Source of the DNA: JADJEI01 sp035328465
GTDB taxonomy: Bacteria > Bacteroidota > Ignavibacteria > Ignavibacteriales > Ignavibacteriaceae
Direction of reading: 5' to 3'
DNA length: 38,489 nt
NCBI GenBank assembly: GCA_035328465.1
Contig: DAOLIQ010000023.1
Location: forward strand, 1 to 38,489
Shown: in pieces, positions 1 to 7,139 of the stretch
How the letters are laid out: each line of letters starts with the position of its first letter
Position numbering within the stretch: position 1 is the stretch's first letter
Notes under the pieces: generated by a model
The model's input: the letters and a program-made list of their open reading frames with translations, nothing else
The model's database searches: none
What the model was told of the DNA's origin: nothing
Translations under genes and position numbers: made by a program

Positions 1-1697
1 CCGGTTGTTCCAAGAAAAATAAAAGAACCAATAGGTTTATTTGCATCCTGCAATCCGGAACGAGAACGACGGATAGCATTTGAAACAGCAGAAACAGCTT
101 CATCCTGCCCAATAACTCTATGATGAAGTTCATCTTCTAATTTTAAAAGTTTGCTTCGCTCGCTTTCCAACATTTTACTAACAGGAATTCCTGTCCACTT
201 TGCAACAACTTCTGCAATATCTTCGGCATCAACTTCTTCTTTCAACATTTTTTTATCCTGCTGAGCCTGTGCAAGTTTTTGTGTTTCTTCTTTTAATTGT
301 TTTTCAAGATTTACAATTCTGCCGTAACGAATTTCTGCAACTTTGCCCAGATCGCCATCACGTTCAAACTTATCAGCTTCCTGTTTTAGATTTTCAATCT
401 CACTTTTCATTGTACGGATTTTCTGAATCTTCTGTTTCTCAATATCCCAATGAGTGCGCAGTGTAGATCGTTCAGAATTTAAATTGCTTAACTCATCCTG
501 TAATTCTAGAAGTCTTTTTGCAGAAGCATCATCTTTTTCTCTTCTCAACGCTTCACGTTCAATTTCAAGTTGTTTAACTTTTCGTTCAAGAGTATCAAGC
601 TCTTCGGGCATAGAATCAATTTCAATTCTAAGTTTTGAAGCCGCTTCATCAATTAAATCAATTGCTTTATCAGGAAGAAATCTGTCTGTGATATATCTTT
701 CAGAAAGTTGAGTTGCGGCTACAATTGCGCCATCTGTTATACGAACCCCGTGATGAACTTCGTATCGTTCTTTAAGTCCTCGCAAAATTGATATTGTATC
801 TTCTTCAGATGGTTCACCAACAAGAACAGGCTGGAATCTTCTTTCAAGTGCAGCATCTTTTTCAATATGTTTTTTATATTCATCAAGAGTTGTTGCGCCA
901 ATTGCATGCAGCTCACCACGAGCCAAAGCAGGTTTTAAAATATTTGCAGCATCCATTGCGCCCTGTGTTGCGCCCGCACCAACAAGTGTATGAAGTTCAT
1001 CGATGAAAAGAATAATCTCTCCATTTGATTGCTGAACTTCTTTAATAACAGCTTTTAATCTTTCTTCAAATTGTCCGCGGAATTGCGTTCCCGCAACAAG
1101 CGCGCCCATATCAAGTGCAACAATTCTTTTTGTNNNNNNNNNNNNNNNNNNNNNNNNNNNNNNNNNNNNNNNNNNNNNNNNNNNNNNNNNNNNNNNNNNN
1201 NNNNNNNNNNNNNNNNNNNNNNNNNNNNNNNNNGGATTTTGTGATGTAACTCTTTGTGTTCCGCGAATATCTTTTAAAGCTGTTAGAATATCTTTGTAAG
1301 TAATTCCGTTGTCGCGTAATAGTTGTCCGGCTTTTCCTTTATCGTTGGATAAAGCAAGTAAGATATGTTCTGTTGAAACATAATCATCTTTTAAGTTGCG
1401 TGCCTCTTCAGCGGCAACATCAAATATCTTTGCAAGTGATTGGGACATCTGCTGATTACCCAGACCAGTTCCGCTTACTTTGGGAAGTGTTTCAAGAAGT
1501 TGAACAACTTTTAATTTAACAGCGTTAAAGTTTCCGCCCGTTTTCTTAATAACATTCTCAGCAACATTCCCGCTTTCCTGAACAATAGCAGCAAGAACAT
1601 GCTCTCCTTCAACGATCTGGTTATTGTAATTTTGTGCAATCTCAATTGCACTTTGCACGACTTCCTGTGCTTTTACAGTTAGTCTATTTAAATTCAT
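1..1697 (-). CDS. clpB: ClpB disaggregase (AAA+), partial, interrupted by assembly gap
   Basis: ATP-driven protein disaggregase that works with DnaK/DnaJ in the cytoplasm. The visible N-terminal part begins MNLNRLTVKAQEVVQ and carries the Clp-N repeat region (about 154 residues). After the gap the first AAA+ domain resumes at KRIVALDMGALVAG, with Walker B and sensor region (ILFIDELHTLVGAG), the coiled-coil middle domain, and the linker TGIPVSKMLESE. It ends at GSFIFLGTTG, the start of the second Walker A, cut by the window edge. The first Walker A (usually GEPGVGKTA) is missing because it falls in the N run. An in-frame ATG at 1710 directly abuts AGGAG, leaving no spacing; the ATG at 1697 fits the family N-terminus and leaves 12 bases to AGGAG, so I chose it. 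It is last in the hsp20-dnaJ-htpG-clpB series. Confidence 0.95.
   Translation of the reverse strand, partial: MNLNRLTVKAQEVVQSAIEIAQNYNNQIVEGEHVLAAIVQESGNVAENVIKKTGGNFNAVKLKVVQLLETLPKVSGTGLGNQQMSQSLAKIFDVAAEEARNLKDDYVSTEHILLALSNDKGKAGQLLRDNGITYKDILTALKDIRGTQRVTSQNXXXXXXXXXXXXXXXXXXXXXXXXXXXXXXXXXXTKRIVALDMGALVAGTQFRGQFEERLKAVIKEVQQSNGEIILFIDELHTLVGAGATQGAMDAANILKPALARGELHAIGATTLDEYKKHIEKDAALERRFQPVLVGEPSEEDTISILRGLKERYEVHHGVRITDGAIVAATQLSERYITDRFLPDKAIDLIDEAASKLRIEIDSMPEELDTLERKVKQLEIEREALRREKDDASAKRLLELQDELSNLNSERSTLRTHWDIEKQKIQKIRTMKSEIENLKQEADKFERDGDLGKVAEIRYGRIVNLEKQLKEETQKLAQAQQDKKMLKEEVDAEDIAEVVAKWTGIPVSKMLESERSKLLKLEDELHHRVIGQDEAVSAVSNAIRRSRSGLQDANKPIGSFIFLGTT
1134..1233. other. Assembly gap (100 N) inside clpB
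   Basis: A run of exactly 100 N, the conventional placeholder for a scaffold gap of unknown size. Flanking clpB codons happen to stay in the same phase across 100 bases. The family comparison says about 79 residues (about 240 bases) are missing here, including the first Walker A. Confidence 0.98.
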
Positions 1698-1717
1698 AAA
1701 AAAAGTCCATCTCCTAA

Positions 1718-1738
1718 CATCTTCCCTAAGAGAAGATG
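1718..1738 (-). promoter_or_regulatory. Hairpin in clpB leader
   Basis: Perfect 7-bp inverted repeat (CATCTTC / GAAGATG) with a 7-base loop, located just upstream of the AGGAG ribosome site of clpB on the minus strand. It could be a leader hairpin or an operator. It does not resemble the CIRCE element bound by HrcA. There is no T-run after it on the minus strand, so a terminator for htpG is unlikely. Confidence 0.4.
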
Positions 1739-1795
1739 GATAAGAAAAATTATTCTATTTAAGCACTTAATCATCATTCAATTTTAATAAGCAAA

Positions 1796-3727
1796 TTATT
1801 TTTGCTCCCCTCCTTTGGAGGGGTTGGGGGAGGCCACATACAATTCACTCGCATCGGTTAACATTTTGTTTAATCTGTTCACAAGTTTATGCGGATCTTC
1901 AAGATTACCTTCAAGCAGCAATGCTGATTCATAAAGTTGTTCCGTTGTATCCGCAATAAATTGGTCGCTTTCATTTTTCTTAAATACATGAATCAGGTTT
2001 TTAATAAGCTTATGATCTTTATTAATTTCCATCAATCTTTTTTGCGGCGGCATTGCCATTCCCTGATTAGACATCTTCAAAATCTTTTGCATTGTTGACG
2101 ACATTGTATCATCAGGATTTATCAAACAGGAAGGACTTCCTTTTAATCTTTTAGATTCGTGAACTTCAGTAACGCTGTCACCAAGAATTTCTTTCATCTT
2201 CAACAATAACTTTCCAAATGCTTTATCATCTTCTTTGCTGAACTTTTCTTTTGGCTCTTCATTTTTTTCAACATCTTCAAGTTTATCAAGATCTTTTAAG
2301 TTTACACCGTCAACAGACTTGAAATCAAAATCTTTATGCTTACGGATTGATGAAACAACAAATTCATCAACAGGATCATATAGGTAAAGCACTTCCAATC
2401 CTTTTGCTTTAAAAATTTCAAGATGCGGATTTAAATCGATTGCTTCTTTGCTAGTTCCAAGTGAGTAATAAATTTCTTTTTGATCTTTCTTCATTCTTCC
2501 AACATAATCCTCAAGCGAAACTAGTTCTTTTTCATCTTTACTAACTGAAGAGTTAAATCTTAAAAGCTGTTGGTACTTATCTGCATTACTAAAATCCATA
2601 TAACCAAGTTTAAAAATTCTTCCATGTTCTTTCCAGAATTCGGCATATCGTTCTGGAGAATCTTTTGCAACCTTAATTAAATCAGAAAGAATATTGCTTG
2701 TAACACTCTGTGCAATTTTTGTGAATATGATATTTTCCTGCAGCGTTTCGCGGGATATATTAAGCGGCAAATCTTCAGAATCAACAACACCCTTAACAAA
2801 ACTTAAATACTCTGGCAGCAATTCTTTGTTCTGATGCTGGATTAATACTCTTCTTACATATAAGTCCAATCCGTAATCGTCACGATTAAATCTCCAATAC
2901 TCGTAGCTTTTTTTAGGAATGAACAACAAAGAATTAAACTGTATCGGGGCATCAACAGAAGTATGAATTGTTTCAAAAGGTTCTTCGGTATCGTAAGTTA
3001 AAAATTTGTAGAACTCATCATATTGTTCTTTTTTCAGATTAGATTTTGGTTCACGCCAAATTGCGGCAATTGTATTAATTTTTTCATTCTCTAAATAGAT
3101 TGGAAAAGAAATGAAGTTAGAATGTTTTTTGATAATGGATTCCAAACGATATTTCTCGGCAAATTCTTTTGCATCATCTTTCAAAAAGATTTCAATTGTC
3201 GTTCCGCGATTTATCTCTCCATCAATATCAGAAATTTCATAATCACCAAGTCCATCAGATTTCCATTCAACTGCAACTTCATCTTTTTTATAAGATTTTG
3301 TTTTTATCACAACTTCTTTTGCGACCATAAACACGGAGTAAAAACCAATTCCGAATCTTCCGATTATATTGTTTATTGCATCTTTGTTTTCGGAAAGCTG
3401 CTTCAAAAATTCTTCTGAACCAGATTTAGCAATCGTTCCAATATTTGCAATCATTTCATCGCGAGTCATTCCAATTCCTGTATCAGAAATTGTAATTGTG
3501 TTTTTCTTATCATCAAATCCGATTTTTATTTCTAACGTCAAATCTTTGTCTGCAATATCAGTTCCCTTATTTGATTCAAAGCGTAGTTTATCCAAAGCAT
3601 CTGATGAGTTGGAAATTAACTCACGCAGAAAAATATCCTTGCTTGTGTAAAGAGAGTGAACAAGAATATCTAATAGTTTTTTAGTTTCTGCTTTAAACTC
3701 AAATTTTGTTTTGTGTGTCTCGGTCAT
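1796..3727 (-). CDS. htpG: HtpG, bacterial Hsp90 chaperone
   Basis: Cytoplasmic ATP-dependent Hsp90-family chaperone. The 643-residue length is typical. The GHKL ATPase motifs are visible near the N-terminus: ELISNSSDALDKLRF, DTGIGMTRDEM, and the lid glycine motif GRFGIGFYSVFM. Middle and C-terminal dimerisation domains follow. The ATG at 3727 is preceded by AAGGAG at good spacing (AAGGAGAACCAATG). Oddity: the last dozen residues (SPNPSKGGEQK) are encoded by a GC-rich palindromic repeat (about 1806-1833) and are unlike ordinary HtpG C-termini. The gene sits between dnaJ and clpB, consistent with a stress regulon. Confidence 0.97.
   Translation of the reverse strand: MTETHKTKFEFKAETKKLLDILVHSLYTSKDIFLRELISNSSDALDKLRFESNKGTDIADKDLTLEIKIGFDDKKNTITISDTGIGMTRDEMIANIGTIAKSGSEEFLKQLSENKDAINNIIGRFGIGFYSVFMVAKEVVIKTKSYKKDEVAVEWKSDGLGDYEISDIDGEINRGTTIEIFLKDDAKEFAEKYRLESIIKKHSNFISFPIYLENEKINTIAAIWREPKSNLKKEQYDEFYKFLTYDTEEPFETIHTSVDAPIQFNSLLFIPKKSYEYWRFNRDDYGLDLYVRRVLIQHQNKELLPEYLSFVKGVVDSEDLPLNISRETLQENIIFTKIAQSVTSNILSDLIKVAKDSPERYAEFWKEHGRIFKLGYMDFSNADKYQQLLRFNSSVSKDEKELVSLEDYVGRMKKDQKEIYYSLGTSKEAIDLNPHLEIFKAKGLEVLYLYDPVDEFVVSSIRKHKDFDFKSVDGVNLKDLDKLEDVEKNEEPKEKFSKEDDKAFGKLLLKMKEILGDSVTEVHESKRLKGSPSCLINPDDTMSSTMQKILKMSNQGMAMPPQKRLMEINKDHKLIKNLIHVFKKNESDQFIADTTEQLYESALLLEGNLEDPHKLVNRLNKMLTDASELYVASPNPSKGGEQK
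1806..1833. repeat. GC-rich palindromic repeat forming the 3' end of htpG
   Basis: The perfect palindrome CCCCTCC-TTT-GGAGGGG (1807-1823) is followed by TTGGGGGAGG. It is conspicuously GC-rich in an AT-rich region and is translated as the last residues of HtpG. From memory, similar CCTCC/GGAGG repeats are scattered through Bacteroidota genomes; only one copy is seen in this window. Confidence 0.6.
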
Positions 3728-3747
3728 TGGTTCTCCTTTTTTTTTCG

Positions 3748-3829
3748 GTCATTGCGAATACCTACTTGTCGGGATGAAGCAATCTGTGTTGTATTGTAGA
3801 TTGCTTCGTCGAAGACTCCTCGCAATGAC
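3748..3829. repeat. 82-bp composite palindromic repeat between dnaJ and htpG
   Basis: The outer arms GTCATTGCGA (3748-3757) and TCGCAATGAC (3820-3829) are perfect reverse complements. The inner arms GAAGCAATCT (3776-3785) and AGATTGCTTC (3798-3807) are also perfect. The whole element fills almost the entire dnaJ-htpG spacer and ends one base before the dnaJ stop codon. The architecture matches dispersed REP/MITE-like repeats found in many genomes. It would fold into a long hairpin in a dnaJ-htpG transcript. Confidence 0.75.
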
Positions 3830-3830
3830 G

Positions 3831-4772
3831 TTATTCTTTTCTTAGTGATTTTAATTTTTTAAATAATTCTTTTTCTTCTTTTGTTAAATTTTTAGGAATC
3901 GTTACATGAATTTTTACAAACAAATCTCCTCTTGATCCACCGTTTCTCTGTCCCAGTCCTTTTAATCTTAAAGTCTTTTCTGACTCAGTTCCTTCTGGAA
4001 TTGTAATACTAATAGTTTTTCCGTCAAGCGTAATGATTTTTTCACTACCGCCAAGAACAGCGGTGTATAAATCAATATCAAGATTATAATAAAGATCATC
4101 TTCCTTTATTTCATAAAACGGATGCTGAAGAATATGGATATTTAGATATAAATCTCCTTTTGTACCATCCACAGTTTTTGATCTACCCAATCCTTTTAAT
4201 CTAAGCTTCTGCCCATCTTTTGTTCCAGGATTTATTTTTATTTTTAATTTCTTTCCCTCAACACTGATTGTCTTTTCGCTTCCGACAAAAGCCTCTTCAA
4301 GAGTAACATTCATGATTGCTTCAACATCAACTGCAGTTTTTTGCTGCTGTGTTCTTCCGCCAAATCCACCGCCACGACCGCCAAAAAATGACTCAAAGAA
4401 ATCAGAAAATCCCCCACCCATTCCTCCAAATATATCATTTATGTTTCCATTAAATTCATAAGTTGATCCAGATCCTGTCGGTCTCCTACCTCCACCACCA
4501 AAGTGAGTGTAGAAATCATCAAACCCTTGTCCACCAGTGTGTTGATATTGATTCCAGTTTGAACCAAGAGTATCATATTTTTTTCTTTTATCAGGATCGC
4601 TTAAAACTTCATTGGCCTCAGTAATCTCTTTAAATTTTTCCTCGGAAGATTTATTTCCTGCATTACGATCTGGATGATGTTTCATTGCAAGCTTGCGGTA
4701 AGCCTTTTTTATTTCATCCTGCGTTGCAGATTTATCTACACCAAGTATTTTATAATAATCTTTGTATTCCAT
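3831..4772 (-). CDS. DnaJ-family co-chaperone without zinc finger (CbpA-like)
   Basis: Hsp40 that recruits and stimulates DnaK. The N-terminal J domain (residues about 4-70) contains the HPD motif in KHHPDRNAG. A Gly/Phe-rich linker (about 75-140, GGGGRR and FGGRGGG) follows, then two beta-sandwich substrate-binding domains. The four CXXCXGXG zinc repeats of classical DnaJ are absent, and at 313 residues it matches the CbpA/class B type. The symbol is left empty because dnaJ and cbpA are both used for such genes. No strong Shine-Dalgarno is seen; a perfect 21-bp inverted repeat lies 10 bases upstream of the ATG. No dnaK or grpE is present in this window. Confidence 0.93.
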   Translation of the reverse strand: MEYKDYYKILGVDKSATQDEIKKAYRKLAMKHHPDRNAGNKSSEEKFKEITEANEVLSDPDKRKKYDTLGSNWNQYQHTGGQGFDDFYTHFGGGGRRPTGSGSTYEFNGNINDIFGGMGGGFSDFFESFFGGRGGGFGGRTQQQKTAVDVEAIMNVTLEEAFVGSEKTISVEGKKLKIKINPGTKDGQKLRLKGLGRSKTVDGTKGDLYLNIHILQHPFYEIKEDDLYYNLDIDLYTAVLGGSEKIITLDGKTISITIPEGTESEKTLRLKGLGQRNGGSRGDLFVKIHVTIPKNLTKEEKELFKKLKSLRKE

Positions 4773-4781
4773 TTTAAACCC

Positions 4782-4802
4782 GAATAAGAAAATTTCTTAT
4801 TC
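4782..4802 (-). promoter_or_regulatory. Perfect inverted repeat in dnaJ leader
   Basis: Arms GAATAAGAAA and TTTCTTATTC are perfect reverse complements around a single central base, 10 bases upstream of the dnaJ start. A TTGACA hexamer lies further upstream on the minus strand (near 4825-4830), so the repeat would fall downstream of or over the -10 region. It may be an operator or a leader hairpin. Confidence 0.45.
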
Positions 4803-4824
4803 TAAATTTAGATAAAATAATTTT

Positions 4825-4888
4825 GTCAACCTGAACTTGTTTCAGGTTCTTATGTGACTTTTGGATTACGGAACAAGTCCGGAATGAC
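4825..4888. repeat. Palindromic repeat element upstream of dnaJ
   Basis: Two short palindromic halves, CCTGAACTTGTTTCAGG and CGGAACAAGTCCGG, are bounded by GTCA at one end and TGAC at the other. This is the form of dispersed repeats seen in related genomes (family recognition from memory). It separates the hsp20 terminator from the dnaJ promoter region. Confidence 0.55.
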
Positions 4889-4910
4889 AAACAAAATTTA
4901 GACAAAAGAA

Positions 4911-4934
4911 AAGGGTAACCAAACAGTTACCCTT
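4911..4934 (-). terminator. Rho-independent terminator of hsp20
   Basis: Perfect 9-bp stem AAGGGTAAC / GTTACCCTT with a 6-base loop, followed on the minus strand by the T-rich run TTCTTTTGT. It lies 26 bases past the hsp20 stop codon, so hsp20 is probably its own transcription unit. Confidence 0.85.
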
Positions 4935-4960
4935 AATTCACATCCTCATCTACTCTTAGC

Positions 4961-5425
4961 TTATTTAACTTTTATTTCAATTTCTTTTGGCTTTGCTTCT
5001 TCAGCTTTTGGGATAGTTATTGTTAACTGTCCGTTATTGAATTCAGCATTGATTTTATCAGCCTGAATTAATTCAGGTAGATTAAATGATCTAAAATATT
5101 TGCCGTAAGATTTTTCAATTCGATGACACTTTGCATCTTTTGTTTCTTCTTCCTGTATTCTCTCCCCACTTATATTTAGCTTACCATTTGTAAAAGATAT
5201 TTTTACATCTTCCTTCTTGATTCCAGGTAAATCAATTTTCAAAGAAAAATTATCTTTGTTCTCGTAGATGTCAGTAAGCGGCATCCAAACTGCGTTTTCG
5301 TATTCATCATCAACATCTTTGCTCTTTGAAATACCAAATCGGTTTTCAAGTGAGTTGAACATCTTACTAAATTCTCTTTCGAAATCAATAAGATCTCTTA
5401 CCGGGTTGAATTTTACGAGTGTCAT
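4961..5425 (-). CDS. Small heat-shock protein (Hsp20/alpha-crystallin)
   Basis: ATP-independent holdase that binds unfolding proteins in the cytoplasm. Of 154 residues, an alpha-crystallin domain spans about residues 45-145, with PLTDIYENKDNFSLKIDLPG at its start and the family signature FNNGQLTITIPK near its end. A short charged tail follows. Start ATG 5425 has an excellent ribosome site (AAGGAG, then 7 bases, then ATG). It is upstream of, and co-oriented with, dnaJ, htpG and clpB but has its own terminator. A sigma-54-like element and an inverted repeat lie upstream. Confidence 0.96.
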   Translation of the reverse strand: MTLVKFNPVRDLIDFEREFSKMFNSLENRFGISKSKDVDDEYENAVWMPLTDIYENKDNFSLKIDLPGIKKEDVKISFTNGKLNISGERIQEEETKDAKCHRIEKSYGKYFRSFNLPELIQADKINAEFNNGQLTITIPKAEEAKPKEIEIKVK

Positions 5426-5484
5426 TTTATATCTCCTTATTTTTTGTTTTAGTTTATTTTGATTATCAATTTCAGGATAGGAAT

Positions 5485-5500
5485 TACAACCAGCGTGCCG
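5485..5500 (-). promoter_or_regulatory. Candidate sigma-54 promoter of hsp20
   Basis: Minus-strand sequence CGGCACGCTGGTTGTA compared with the sigma-54 consensus TGGCACG-N4-TTGC(A/T): GGCACG and TTG match with correct spacing; the -12 GC is GT and the leading T is C. The transcription start would lie about 50 bases upstream of the hsp20 ATG. No enhancer-binding protein gene is seen nearby. Confidence 0.4.
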
Positions 5501-5510
5501 AAACTATTTA

Positions 5511-5547
5511 TTCCCATAAACTATTATATTATAATTAGTTATGGGAA
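5511..5547. promoter_or_regulatory. Long imperfect inverted repeat in hsp20-mnmE intergenic region
   Basis: Arm TTCCCATAAACTATTA (5511-5526) pairs with TAATTAGTTATGGGAA (5532-5547), near-perfect if one bulged base is allowed per arm. The intergenic region 5426-5735 is otherwise AT-rich without a gene, and also contains three direct copies of AAACTATT (5501, 5518, 5651). This is a candidate operator site for a dimeric regulator. Confidence 0.5.
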
Positions 5548-5677
5548 TTTTCAGATAAATGTAGGGAATCGCCATATTGTCGGATATGTTGTCAAATGTG
5601 TTCAAGAATGCCCATAATCGTCAATAATGTATGACAATATTACTGATTGTAAACTATTATTAGGAAATAACAAAAAA

Positions 5678-5708
5678 TTGATAAGCCTTCTTAAATTAAC
5701 TATTTTTG
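5678..5708 (+). promoter_or_regulatory. Bacteroidota-type promoter of mnmE
   Basis: TTG (5678-5680), a 20-base spacer, then TATTTTTG (5701-5708), matching the -33/-7 pattern TAnnTTTG described for Bacteroidota primary sigma factor. Transcription would begin about 20 bases before the mnmE ATG. The same arrangement with identical -7 box and spacing precedes rpmH. Confidence 0.55.
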
Positions 5709-5735
5709 CATCTTATAAATTGAGCATTATAAAAA

Positions 5736-7088
5736 ATGAAAGAAGATACAATTGTAGCATTAGCCACTCCGGCTGGAGTTGGAGCTATTTCTGTTATTCG
5801 GGTTAGTGGTCCACAATCATTTTGGGCTGTTGATAATATTTTTAATGGCAAGACTAAAATAGATGATGCAGCATCGCATACATTGCATTATGGTGATATT
5901 AAAAATCAAGATGATGAGCATATTGATGATGTTTTGGTATCTGTTTTTAGGGCGCCAAACTCATATACCGGAGAGGATAGTGTTGAAATAAGTACACATG
6001 GAAATCCATTAATTACACAAAGAATAATAGATCTTTTAATATCAACTTCTAATATTAGGTTAGCTGAGCCGGGCGAGTTCACTAAGCGAGCTTTCCTGAA
6101 TAATAGGTTAGATTTAGCTGAAGCAGAGGCTGTTGCAGATGTAATTAACTCAAGAACGGAGGCATCCCTGCGTGGTGCTAGAAATCAGCTCGATGGGATG
6201 CTATCGCAGAAAGTAAAAGAACTAAGAGCACAATTGCTTAATTCTTCTTCATTTGTGGAATTGGAATTGGATTTTGCAGAAGAAGATATTGAATTTGTTA
6301 ATCAAAATGAGTTACTTAAAAGAATCGATTCTATCATAATCGAAATTGATACTCTGCTTGAGAGCTATGATTTCGGAAGAGTTATTCGGGATGGAGTTAA
6401 TGTCGCAATTGTTGGAAGACCAAATGTTGGGAAGTCATCACTTCTAAACTATATCCTGAAAGAATCAAGGGCAATTGTAAGTGAAATACCGGGGACAACT
6501 CGTGATGTAATTCGTGAGGAGGTCTCGATTGAAGGAATATTATTTAGATTGTTTGACACCGCTGGAATTCGCATTTCTGAAGATACTATTGAAAAAGAGG
6601 GAATATTGCGAAGTCAGGAAACCGTGAGAACCGCAGATGTAATTATATTTTTGGAAGATGTTGAACAAAGCGAATCAAGGGATCTTTATTTAGATTTGTT
6701 GAACTTTACAAGTCCAAACAAAATTATTAAGGTTTTAAACAAGATTGATTTATTTAAAGAATCTCCCAAGCCAACCGATGTGAAAATATCAGCAAAAACA
6801 GGCGAGGGAATAGAAAATCTCTTTATTAAGCTGAAGGAAATAGCTATTGGAAGTGAGAGCTATACAGAAAAAACAGCGATAGTAACAAATCTAAGGCATC
6901 ACAATTGTCTTAAAAAATCAAGAGAGAATCTTATTAACGCTCGGGAATCCATACTTAAAAAAATGAGCGGAGAATTTATTTCAGTGGATCTAAGAAATGC
7001 TGAAATGAATCTTGCTGAAATCATTGGGGAAATGACGTCAGAGGATATTTTAAATAATATTTTTATGAAATTTTGCATAGGGAAATAA
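5736..7088 (+). CDS. mnmE: tRNA U34 modification GTPase MnmE (TrmE)
   Basis: With MnmG, installs (carboxymethyl)aminomethyl groups on uridine 34 of tRNAs. 450 residues, typical length. The N-terminal folate-binding domain opens ATPAGVGAISVIRVSG. The G domain shows G1 GRPNVGKSS (227-235), G3 DTAG (274-277) and G4 NKID (335-338). The C-terminal CIGK with the conserved cysteine 447 is present. mnmG follows after 82 bases, and two parS-like sites occupy that spacer. It is divergent from hsp20, with a candidate Bacteroidota-type promoter just upstream. Confidence 0.98.
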   Translation: MKEDTIVALATPAGVGAISVIRVSGPQSFWAVDNIFNGKTKIDDAASHTLHYGDIKNQDDEHIDDVLVSVFRAPNSYTGEDSVEISTHGNPLITQRIIDLLISTSNIRLAEPGEFTKRAFLNNRLDLAEAEAVADVINSRTEASLRGARNQLDGMLSQKVKELRAQLLNSSSFVELELDFAEEDIEFVNQNELLKRIDSIIIEIDTLLESYDFGRVIRDGVNVAIVGRPNVGKSSLLNYILKESRAIVSEIPGTTRDVIREEVSIEGILFRLFDTAGIRISEDTIEKEGILRSQETVRTADVIIFLEDVEQSESRDLYLDLLNFTSPNKIIKVLNKIDLFKESPKPTDVKISAKTGEGIENLFIKLKEIAIGSESYTEKTAIVTNLRHHNCLKKSRENLINARESILKKMSGEFISVDLRNAEMNLAEIIGEMTSEDILNNIFMKFCIGK

Positions 7089-7094
7089 TCATCG

Positions 7095-7110
7095 AGTTTC
7101 ACGTGAAACG
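7095..7110. other. parS: parS-like ParB binding site 1
   Basis: AGTTTCACGTGAAACG matches 14 of 16 positions of the widely conserved parS consensus TGTTTCACGTGAAACA. The 14-bp core GTTTCACGTGAAAC is a perfect palindrome. It begins 7 bases after the mnmE stop codon. Confidence 0.85.
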
Positions 7111-7139
7111 GAAAAATGTTTGCATTTGACAATTAAAAT

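Noticed and set aside
5426..5735. CIRCE/HrcA operator in the heat-shock leader
   Set aside because: No TTAGCACTC-N9-GAGTGCTAA pattern is present; the inverted repeat found there has a different sequence.
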